From: Betaproteobacteria bacterium
GTDB lineage: Bacteria; Pseudomonadota; Gammaproteobacteria; Burkholderiales; Rhodocyclaceae
DNA length: 8,471 bases
Assembly: GCA_028868235.1 (NCBI GenBank)
Contig: JAGWUW010000091.1
Coordinates: forward strand, 1 to 8,471
Direction of reading: 5' to 3'
Below, piece by piece: positions 1 through 6,647 of the stretch. Position numbers and translations under genes: made by a program. The notes below the pieces were generated by a model. That model was not told where the DNA came from and made no database searches. It worked only from the letters and a program-made list of their open reading frames with translations. Every line of letters begins with the position of its first letter. Position 1 is the stretch's first letter.

Positions 1-386
1 TTGCCGACGGCCTTCTTCTCGGCATAGAGCTCGATCAGGTGGCCGGAGGGTATTTCGAAACGGACGCGCTCACCGGTTTCCAGCATTTCGCCGGCCGGGA
101 TACGCTCGGTTTTCAGGCCATAGGCCTGCAGGTCGGCTTCCAGTTTGTCGAGCGTCGCCTTGTCGAGTACCTTGAAGCCGAAGAAATCGATGCCGGCGCG
201 GTCGGCCTGGCGCAGGACGACGCTGTTGTGGTCGCGTTCATCCCAGCATTTCAGATAGACGCGTCCCTGGGCATCGCGCCCGGTTTCCACCATGCCGAGG
301 ATGTCGCGGTAGTGGTGCACGGCCTCTTCGAGATCGAGCACGCGGATGGCCCCGTGTCCGGGCCGCAAAACACCTGTCATTGCCAT
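1..386 (-). CDS. dmpB: Catechol 2,3-dioxygenase, N-terminal part (3' end off window)
   Basis: Extradiol ring-cleavage enzyme that would open catechol between C2 and C3 to give 2-hydroxymuconate semialdehyde, the first meta-pathway step after phenol hydroxylation. The 128 visible residues start MAMTGVLRPGH and follow XylE/DmpB closely: an RVLDLEEAVHHY helix start, DAQGRVYLK, SVVLRQAD, a DFFGFKV strand, and RVRFEIPSGH-IELYAEK at the end of the first vicinal-oxygen-chelate module. Family members have about 307 residues, so roughly 180 are missing; the Fe(II) ligands (His153, His214, Glu265 in XylE) lie in the missing part and cannot be checked. The start at 386 has AAGGAG 8-9 bases upstream. It lies 61 bp after the aldolase gene on the same strand, so the two are probably co-transcribed. 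Recognition is firm; whether it is the dmpB/xylE orthologue or a close paralogue is less certain. Confidence 0.93.
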   Translation of the reverse strand, partial: MAMTGVLRPGHGAIRVLDLEEAVHHYRDILGMVETGRDAQGRVYLKCWDERDHNSVVLRQADRAGIDFFGFKVLDKATLDKLEADLQAYGLKTERIPAGEMLETGERVRFEIPSGHLIELYAEKKAVG

Positions 387-447
387 TGTCTACACTCCTT
401 TGGTTATTGAATGGGCCATTCGTCGATGGCTTTGGTTTGCTAAATGT

Positions 448-1248
448 TCAATACGATCCCGGTACGCCAGCCGATGCGGCCTCCGGTTTGTAACTGCGGC
501 ATAGCGCCGTGGTCGCTGCGGTGAGCAGCAGCGCATCGATGCCGACAGCGACAAAATTGGCGCCGGCACCCATGTAGCGATCATTGAGTTGCCGGTCGCT
601 GCACAGCACGCCGCCCGCCTTGCCGGCTGCGCGTGTCCGCTGCAGGCCGTCCACGATGGCCGCGACGATTTCCGGATGCGTCGATTGGCCGAGATAGCCG
701 TAGGAAGCGGCAAGGTCAGCAGAGCCGAAAAACACGCCATCCACCCCGTCGACCGCCAGGATGCTGTCCAACTGCTCGTAGCCAGCCCGCGTTTCGACCT
801 GGACGAGCAGGCACATCTGGTCGTTGGCCAGTTGCGCATAGTTGTCGATGCGCCCCCATCGCGAAGCCCGTGCCAGGGCGCTGCCGACACCGCGGATGCC
901 GGCCGGTGGGTAGCGCATGGCCTCGACCAGACCGAGCGCCTGCCCGGCCGATTCGACCATCGGGATGAGCAGGGTCTGTACCCCGGTTTCCAGCAGCTGC
1001 TTGATTAACACATGGTCACCCTGCGGCGGACGAACCACCGGTTGGGTTGGGTAGGGCGCCAGCGCCTGCAATTGCGACAGGATGCTGCGCAAGTCGTTGG
1101 GGCCGTGCTCGGCGTCGATCAACAACCAGTCGAAACCGGCACCTGCACAGATTTCTGCGCTGAAAGACTCCCCCAGCCCTAGCCACAGTCCGATCTGCTC
1201 GCGGCCGGCCTGCAATGCGCTCTTGAACTGGTTGCTGGGTATTTCCAT
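448..1248 (-). CDS. hpaI: HpaI/HpcH-family class II pyruvate aldolase
   Basis: Metal-dependent retro-aldolase of 266 residues that should split 4-hydroxy-2-oxo acids into pyruvate plus an aldehyde. It resembles E. coli HpaI (4-hydroxy-2-oxoheptanedioate aldolase) over its whole length: [11 protein letters not shown] near the start, [14 protein letters not shown] (48 is the general-base His), QPVVRP with pyruvate-binding Arg73, the [20 protein letters not shown] block at 112-131, metal ligands Glu152 (VQVET) and Asp178 (GSADL). The usual GPADL is GSADL here, a minor oddity. The start at 1248 is preceded by AGGTGAT. In a phenol meta pathway the last step is normally 4-hydroxy-2-oxovalerate cleavage by DmpG, which belongs to another fold; being first in an operon with catechol 2,3-dioxygenase suggests this enzyme supplies that activity, though a homoprotocatechuate-type substrate cannot be excluded. 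Confidence 0.9.
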   Translation of the reverse strand: MEIPSNQFKSALQAGREQIGLWLGLGESFSAEICAGAGFDWLLIDAEHGPNDLRSILSQLQALAPYPTQPVVRPPQGDHVLIKQLLETGVQTLLIPMVESAGQALGLVEAMRYPPAGIRGVGSALARASRWGRIDNYAQLANDQMCLLVQVETRAGYEQLDSILAVDGVDGVFFGSADLAASYGYLGQSTHPEIVAAIVDGLQRTRAAGKAGGVLCSDRQLNDRYMGAGANFVAVGIDALLLTAATTALCRSYKPEAASAGVPGSY

Positions 1249-1314
1249 CGCTAATCACCTGAAATTGATTGCCCCGGAATGCTTTAGGCTTGTTCTCTGG
1301 GGATGTTCGAATCA

Positions 1315-1344
1315 ATTAAACGCGATGTGCGCAATACCGTCCAA
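1315..1344 (-). promoter_or_regulatory. Probable sigma-70 promoter of the hpaI-dmpB operon
   Basis: On the minus strand a -35-like TTGGAC (1339-1344) and a -10-like TTTAAT (1315-1320, five of six consensus bases) are 18 bp apart, giving a predicted start near 1308 and a 5' leader of about 60 nt to hpaI. The -35 match is poor (three of six), which fits a promoter that needs an activator. The position relative to the LysR-type site supports it. This is pattern matching only. Confidence 0.45.
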
Positions 1345-1350
1345 TACCGT
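1332..1350. repeat. Tandem CAATACCGT direct repeat over the -35 region
   Basis: CAATACCGT occurs at 1332-1340 and again at 1342-1350, a 10-bp period (one helical turn). Each copy carries an ATAC half-site (1334-1337 and 1344-1347). The repeat overlaps the predicted -35 element of the aldolase operon, the place where the activation binding site of LysR-type regulators usually lies. Confidence 0.6.
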
Positions 1351-1365
1351 TGGAATTGGAGGTTG

Positions 1366-1380
1366 ATACTGAAAAGGTAT
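1366..1380. promoter_or_regulatory. LysR-type regulator binding site, ATAC-N7-GTAT
   Basis: ATAC (1366-1369) and GTAT (1377-1380) are separated by seven bases, a perfect 15-bp dyad of the T-N11-A class. This is the exact consensus described for BenM and CatM, LysR-family regulators of aromatic catabolism. Its centre is about 66 bp upstream of the predicted hpaI start, the standard position of the LysR recognition site. The likely ligand is the LysR-family protein encoded at 3389-4291, by inference. Confidence 0.5.
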
Positions 1381-1567
1381 GTTCAGGCGGCGCAATTGGC
1401 GGGTTGTTGTTCTGACATGGCGCTGCACAACCTTCACTTGTAACGATGACGATTACGGCCGCTGATTTGAAAAATCTTGATACAAATCGTCGCACAAAGA
1501 CAACTTGAAAAATGGCGCTTTGGCGTAAAACTGAAAGTACTTCACGAGCATTAAGGAGATGATTTCC

Positions 1568-1729
1568 ATGCAAAGCGATGAAATTCAGCAAGCCCGTGTC
1601 GTTGCAGATTTCTTGATGGCGACTCGACGCTGTTTTGGCTTGGCGTCCGCAGAGCCACGCAACTTGCGTCAGCCCATCCCATATAGCCAGCAACGGCCCA
1701 AAGCGGGTTTTTTGCTGGCGCTTGGTTGA
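1568..1729 (+). CDS. Doubtful small ORF, 53 codons, no recognised family
   Basis: An ATG at 1568 follows a strong Shine-Dalgarno (AAGGAG at about 10 bases) and opens 53 codons ending at a TGA at 1727-1729. The product starts MQSDEIQQARVVADFLMATRR and is rich in Arg and Gln with a hydrophobic end (GFLLALG). I do not recognise it. The same frame is open again after the TGA up to a second stop at 1880-1882, so it may be the front half of a 104-codon gene broken by a nonsense mutation. The last third overlaps an 8-bp inverted repeat. It could equally be a chance ORF or a leader ORF for the downstream protease gene. Confidence 0.25.
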   Translation: MQSDEIQQARVVADFLMATRRCFGLASAEPRNLRQPIPYSQQRPKAGFLLALG

Positions 1730-1811
1730 CTGAGCGCTGTGCTGGCACAACCGGTATCCGCCATGGAAAAGATATCTTCCGTAATTCAGTACAAAACCAG
1801 CGCCAGTTCGC

Positions 1812-1836
1812 GCAAGCGCGACATATTTGCGCTTGC
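1812..1836. repeat. Inverted repeat upstream of the protease gene
   Basis: GCAAGCGC (1812-1819) and GCGCTTGC (1829-1836) are perfect complements around a 9-base spacer, about 70 bp before the protease start codon. It could be an operator or an mRNA hairpin in the leader. It is not followed by a T run, so it does not look like a terminator. Confidence 0.5.
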
Positions 1837-1906
1837 ACTGTCGCGCTTTGTGACGTTAACCAAAAAATTTTCCAGGGATTGATCCAATCAAAGAGGAGTA
1901 CAGAAC

Positions 1907-3358
1907 ATGAAAACACTGAAAATGACAGTCGCTGCAGTAGCCGTTGCCGTCGCGATGGGCGGTGCGTATTCATTCGGTCATCTGCAAACCTTCTCCAGCG
2001 CACATGCCGCGCCAACGGCAGCCGTGCTCACCCAAAGTGCGCCGCCTGCCGCAGTTGCTCAGGCTGCCTTGCCCGACATGCGCGGCATTGTTGCCGCCAA
2101 TGCCGCTGCCGTCGTCAATGTCAGCGTTAGTGGTATGCGCAAGACATCGGTTGGGATTCCGCAACTTGACCCCGACGATCCCTTCTACGAGTTTTTCCGC
2201 CATTTTGGCGGGCAGATGCCTCAGGGTAAAACGCCAGTCCGGGGCCTGGGTTCGGGGTTCATCGTCAGTGCCGATGGTACGGTTTTGACCAACGCGCATG
2301 TCGTCGAGGATGCGGACGAGGTGACCGTCAAGCTGAGCGACAAACGCGAGTTCAAGGCCAAGGTGCTGGGGGCGGACAAAGCGAGCGACGTGGCCGTGCT
2401 GAAGATCGACGCGAAGGGACTGCCCGTCGTACATATCGGTACGTCGGGGCAGACACAGGTTGGTGAATGGGTGCTGGCAATCGGCTCGCCGTTCGGTTTC
2501 GAGAGTAGTGCCAGCGCCGGCATCGTGTCGGCAAAATCTCGTTCTTTGCCGGATGGGAGCTATGTCCCCTTCATCCAGACTGACGTGGCGGTTAATCCCG
2601 GCAACTCAGGCGGCCCGCTGTTTAACATGAATGGCGAGGTGATCGGAATCAACTCGCAGATTTATTCCCGCAGCGGTGGCTATCAGGGGTTGTCTTTTGC
2701 CATACCGATCGAGGTGGCGATGAACGTTGAACAACAGATCGTGGCTACCGGAAAGGTGCAGCGAGGCAAGCTCGGCGTCAGCATCCAAGACGTAAACCAG
2801 GCGCTGGCCGATAGCTTCGGTCTGGGCAAGCCCGCGGGCGGCTTGGTATCTTCCGTAGAGAAGGGAAGCCCGGCGGCCAAGGCCGGAATAGAGCCTGGTG
2901 ACGTTATTCTCGGTATCGATGGCAAACCGGTAAATTCCGCTGGCGATCTTCCCGCGGCGGTAGCCCTGAAGAAACCAGGCGAATCGACCCACCTGCAGAT
3001 CTGGCGCAAGGGTAAATCTCGCGAGATCGAGGTCAAGGTCGGCAGTTTTGGCGAGGAGAAGGTGGCCGCGGCCAAGACGCCAGATGCCGAGCATGGACGG
3101 CTGGGGGTCGCAGTGAGGCCATTGACCCCGGAAGAAAAACGCCAGGCTGAGGTTACGTCCGGTCTGCTCGTCGAACAATCCAGTGGCTCAGCGGAACGCG
3201 CGGGTATTCAGCCGGGAGACATCATCCTTTCGGTTAACGGTCAGCCTGTTGGTAGTGTCGATCAACTACGCAGTGCGATTGTCAGCGCGGGCAAGAAGGC
3301 GGCCATCCTGGTCGAACGCGGCGACTCACGCATTTTTGTACCAGTCGATCTCGGCTGA
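1907..3358 (+). CDS. degQ: Periplasmic DegP/DegQ/MucD-type serine protease-chaperone
   Basis: HtrA-family protease of 483 residues that degrades or refolds damaged envelope proteins. Residues 1-34 form a signal peptide: Lys2 and Lys5, a hydrophobic stretch (VAAVAVAVAMGG), and a likely cut after AHA at 32-34. The trypsin-like domain (about 60-260) has the full triad: His131 in TNAHVV, Asp161 in ASDVAVLKID and Ser234 in GNSGGP. Two PDZ domains follow (about 270-370 and 395-480, each with a GI-PGD motif). Length matches MucD/DegP proteins of betaproteobacteria. AGGAG lies nine bases before the ATG. It stands alone, convergent with the LysR gene 30 bp away, and is not beside the rpoE-rseAB genes it often follows. 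A link to phenol metabolism is not shown by the sequence; solvent stress on the envelope is one possible reason. degP, degQ or mucD naming is uncertain. Confidence 0.94.
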   Translation: MKTLKMTVAAVAVAVAMGGAYSFGHLQTFSSAHAAPTAAVLTQSAPPAAVAQAALPDMRGIVAANAAAVVNVSVSGMRKTSVGIPQLDPDDPFYEFFRHFGGQMPQGKTPVRGLGSGFIVSADGTVLTNAHVVEDADEVTVKLSDKREFKAKVLGADKASDVAVLKIDAKGLPVVHIGTSGQTQVGEWVLAIGSPFGFESSASAGIVSAKSRSLPDGSYVPFIQTDVAVNPGNSGGPLFNMNGEVIGINSQIYSRSGGYQGLSFAIPIEVAMNVEQQIVATGKVQRGKLGVSIQDVNQALADSFGLGKPAGGLVSSVEKGSPAAKAGIEPGDVILGIDGKPVNSAGDLPAAVALKKPGESTHLQIWRKGKSREIEVKVGSFGEEKVAAAKTPDAEHGRLGVAVRPLTPEEKRQAEVTSGLLVEQSSGSAERAGIQPGDIILSVNGQPVGSVDQLRSAIVSAGKKAAILVERGDSRIFVPVDLG

Positions 3359-3388
3359 TGATGGGGTGGGAGGTGATGGTAATTTTGC

Positions 3389-4291
3389 TCAGTGTCGGCC
3401 TTCGTTCTTCAGCCTGAACTCCCTGATTGTGTGCAGGAATGCCAGCAGGATCGGTGACGTTTCGTCGGTACGGTAGATGCAGCTCAGGTCGACGACGGCA
3501 TCCGGGGCGTTGGCCAGGCGACGGTAAACAACGCCGGGAACGCTGAGGCTGGTAGCGGCTTCGGGTACTAGGCTGAGCCCAAAGCCGGCGGCGACTAGGG
3601 CGACGCTGGTTGGCGCATCGCCAACTTCCTGAGCTACATTGGGTTCGAAGCCTTCGTCGGCACAAAGGGACCATACCTTGTCGATGAAGCTGGGGCGGGC
3701 GCCGCTGGGGAAAAGAATCAGCGGCTGGCCGGCCAACTCCTTGAGCAGAATGGCTGCCTTGGCTGCCAGGGGGTGCTTTTCGTTGACCGCGACCATGATG
3801 CTCTCGAGCATGACCGGTTCCGACGAAATATCGGGCAAGGGGGCGAGCATGCGGTTGAAGCCGGCCATGATGCGGTGCTGGCGCAGCGCTTCAATTTGTT
3901 CCTTCTTGCTCATTTGGTGCAGGGCGATCTGGACGTCCGGGTGGCTGGCGCGGAAGGTGTGCAGCACCTTGGGAATGACGTCGAGGATGCCCGAACCGAA
4001 GATGCCGATATCCATCTTGCCGCGTTTTCCCTGACCGGCCTCGCGCACGCGTTCGACGGCCTGTTCCATCAGGTCGCGGATATTGCGCGCATCGTGCAGC
4101 AGCATTTCTCCAGCTTGGGTCAATTCGACGCCGCGCGCCGTGCGCAGGAAAAGCTGGGCTCCGAACTCTTCTTCAAGTTGCTGGATTTGTCGGGTGAGGG
4201 GTGGCTGCGAAATGTGCAAACGGGTCGCGGCGCGGCCGATGTTCAGTTCCTCTGCGACTGCGATGAAGTATTTGAGTTGCCTGAATTCCAT
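3389..4291 (-). CDS. LysR-family transcriptional regulator (BenM/CatM-like subgroup)
   Basis: A 300-residue LysR-type activator or repressor. The N-terminal winged helix-turn-helix (1-60) begins MEFRQLKYFIAVAEELN and contains RAATRLHISQPPLTRQIQ, wording typical of the BenM/CatM/CatR group that senses aromatic-pathway intermediates. A linker helix (LHDARNIRDLMEQAVERV) leads to an effector domain (about 85-295; DIGIFGSG, VAAGFGLSLVPE). The start at 4291 is chosen over an in-frame ATG at 4315: it has GGAG with an 8-base spacing and matches the family start, while the upstream ATG abuts its purine run and would overlap dmpR. The gene follows dmpR by 13 bp and is probably co-transcribed. LysR genes of this kind occur next to phenol clusters (for example aphT in Comamonas, recalled, not searched). 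Its effector is unknown; the dyad at 1366-1380 is a candidate target. Confidence 0.92.
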   Translation of the reverse strand: MEFRQLKYFIAVAEELNIGRAATRLHISQPPLTRQIQQLEEEFGAQLFLRTARGVELTQAGEMLLHDARNIRDLMEQAVERVREAGQGKRGKMDIGIFGSGILDVIPKVLHTFRASHPDVQIALHQMSKKEQIEALRQHRIMAGFNRMLAPLPDISSEPVMLESIMVAVNEKHPLAAKAAILLKELAGQPLILFPSGARPSFIDKVWSLCADEGFEPNVAQEVGDAPTSVALVAAGFGLSLVPEAATSLSVPGVVYRRLANAPDAVVDLSCIYRTDETSPILLAFLHTIREFRLKNEGRH

Positions 4292-4299
4292 GCTTGTCA

Positions 4300-4303
4300 C
4301 TCC
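4300..4303 (-). promoter_or_regulatory. Ribosome binding site deciding the LysR start
   Basis: GGAG on the minus strand lies eight bases before the ATG at 4291 and immediately after the dmpR stop codon (4305-4307). The alternative ATG at 4315 has purines directly touching the start codon, with no usable spacing. This supports the 300-residue product and suggests translational coupling to dmpR. Confidence 0.7.
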
Positions 4304-4304
4304 G

Positions 4305-5981
<1,677 letters not shown>

Positions 5982-5995
5982 CTTGTCTCTCGGTG

Positions 5996-6027
5996 GCTGA
6001 TCGTTTCCGTAGCCGGAAATCGTCAGC
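5996..6027 (-). repeat. Imperfect hairpin in the dmpR 5' leader
   Basis: GCTGATCGTTTCCG (5996-6009) and CGGAAATCGTCAGC (6014-6027) pair at 11 of 14 positions around a TAGC loop. In the dmpR transcript the hairpin ends 14 bases before the start codon, next to the weak ribosome binding site, so it could limit translation. The plus strand has a short TTTTA run after it, but no plus-strand gene ends here, so a terminator role is unlikely. Confidence 0.45.
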
Positions 6028-6161
6028 TTTTATGGTGTGGTTGTCGGCTGCATAGGGACAGGATTTGTCTCCGATAGCCAATGATTTTCTCGAGATTATT
6101 TCACGTTTTGTTTTCGGTGGGGTATCGCTCACGCACAAAACGCTGGCGCCAAGGTATCGAG

Positions 6162-6177
6162 TTGATCATTTGATTAA
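6162..6177. promoter_or_regulatory. DmpR upstream activating site 1
   Basis: TTGATCATTTGATTAA closely matches the TTGATCAATTGATCAA palindrome bound by DmpR and XylR (two mismatches). Its centre is about 130 bp upstream of the predicted transcription start of dmpK, within the range used by these enhancer-binding activators. The match, position and neighbouring dmpR gene agree. Confidence 0.75.
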
Positions 6178-6184
6178 CCAGCAA

Positions 6185-6200
6185 TAAACCAATTCATCAG
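6185..6200. promoter_or_regulatory. Candidate DmpR upstream activating site 2
   Basis: TAAACCAATTCATCAG matches the DmpR/XylR palindrome at 11 of 16 positions and lies 23 bp (about two helical turns) from site 1, centre to centre. DmpR and XylR promoters normally carry two sites. The spacing here is shorter than I recall for the Pseudomonas promoters, and the match is moderate. Confidence 0.4.
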
Positions 6201-6273
6201 ATCGTAATCTTGTTTGGCTGCTTTGCGTTGGGACTTTTTGGTTAATTCCAATAAAAACATAGACTTGAAGTCC

Positions 6274-6289
6274 TGGCATGCTCCTTGAT
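6274..6289 (+). promoter_or_regulatory. Sigma-54 (-24/-12) promoter of the phenol hydroxylase operon
   Basis: TGGCATGCTCCTTGAT carries the -24 GG (6275-6276) and a -12 TTG with exactly ten bases between GG and the -13/-12 pair. The pair is GA (6287-6288) where almost all sigma-54 promoters have GC. The start should fall near 6300, leaving about 42 nt of leader before dmpK. The upstream activator sites and the sigma-54 activator gene beside it support the call. Confidence 0.75.
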
Positions 6290-6341
6290 AAAGACAGGGG
6301 GCGGCAGCGGTATGCGCTGCTCGGTTTTCAGGAGAAAGGCA

Positions 6342-6611
6342 ATGGGGCAACACGAAAAGCAGGTAGGTACGTTCGACGCTGCGCGTCGCTACGTTCGCGT
6401 CTGCAGTCGTCGTCCGGACGGCTTTATCGAATTCGAGTTTTCGATTGGCGATCCGGAACTGGCGGTTGAGCTGATGTTGCCGGAAACGGCCTTCCACGAG
6501 TTTTGCCTGGCCAACGAGGTCATCGTACTCGATCCGTCGGTTTCGGATCAGGGCGACTGGGTTTCCCGGTTGAACGATGCCTCGCGTCAGGGATTTGAAG
6601 ACGCAGTTTGA
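6342..6611 (+). CDS. dmpK: Phenol hydroxylase component P0 (assembly/activation protein)
   Basis: Small 89-residue protein, first gene of the phenol hydroxylase operon. DmpK-type proteins are not needed for the purified enzyme's turnover but are required in cells, probably for iron loading or maturation of the oxygenase. The sequence shows the family pattern: TFDAARRYVRV, FIEFEFSIGDPELAVELMLPETAFHEFC and a NEVIVLDP strand. The ATG at 6342 is chosen because AGGAG precedes it by seven bases and because an upstream in-frame ATG at 6285 lies before the predicted transcription start. It is followed by dmpL after 36 bp. Length is close to the roughly 90 residues usual for the family. Confidence 0.93.
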   Translation: MGQHEKQVGTFDAARRYVRVCSRRPDGFIEFEFSIGDPELAVELMLPETAFHEFCLANEVIVLDPSVSDQGDWVSRLNDASRQGFEDAV

Positions 6612-6614
6612 ACA

Positions 6615-6628
6615 TCCCGCCCGCGGGA
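6615..6628 (+). repeat. Small GC-rich hairpin between dmpK and dmpL
   Basis: TCCCG (6615-6619) and CGGGA (6624-6628) can pair around a CCCG loop, just after the dmpK stop and before the AGGAG of dmpL. No T run follows. It could stabilise or separate the dmpK and dmpL messages; it may also be chance. Confidence 0.35.
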
Positions 6629-6647
6629 ATAACGATAGGAGACAAAC

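Larger units (their letters stand above)
1249..1906. other. 658-bp gap between the aldolase operon and the protease gene
   Basis: This stretch separates the minus-strand hpaI from the plus-strand protease gene. It contains, from left to right, a likely minus-strand promoter, a direct repeat and a LysR-type site (all listed separately), about 190 bp in which I recognise nothing definite, a short plus-strand ORF with a strong ribosome binding site, and an inverted repeat ahead of the protease gene. Base composition is more AT-rich than in the surrounding genes in its left half. No convincing sigma-70 or sigma-E promoter for the protease was found. Confidence 0.7.
5982..6341. other. Divergent dmpR-dmpK control region
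   Basis: This 360-bp stretch holds a hairpin in the dmpR leader, a pair of candidate DmpR sites, an AT-rich stretch (about 6205-6265) where DNA bending would be needed, and a -24/-12 promoter, all listed separately. I could not find a convincing sigma-70 promoter for dmpR, nor a good match to the IHF consensus; the nearest IHF-like sequence (6195-6207) has several mismatches and overlaps the second activator site. Confidence 0.8.

Noticed and set aside
39..410. Plus-strand open frame of 123 codons at the left edge
   Set aside because: It is the antisense of the catechol 2,3-dioxygenase, whose translation is clearly recognisable.
1727..1729. TGA read as selenocysteine
   Set aside because: No SECIS-like hairpin is seen immediately downstream and no selenoprotein family motif surrounds the codon; a nonsense mutation or chance is simpler.
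1316..2015. Two overlapping minus-strand open frames (1316-1750 and 1551-2015)
   Set aside because: No recognisable motifs, no good ribosome binding site; one overlaps the start of the protease and the other covers the likely hpaI promoter and LysR site.
3359..3388. Bidirectional terminator between the convergent protease and LysR genes
   Set aside because: The 30-bp gap has G runs and a short AATTTT but no stem of useful length.
6195..6207. IHF site between the activator sites and the sigma-54 promoter
   Set aside because: It has several mismatches to the consensus and overlaps the second activator site; bending may rest on the AT-rich stretch alone.
6285..6341. Upstream dmpK start at 6285
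   Set aside because: It overlaps the -12 element and lies before the predicted transcription start; the extra 19 residues are not family-like, whereas 6342 has a good AGGAG.
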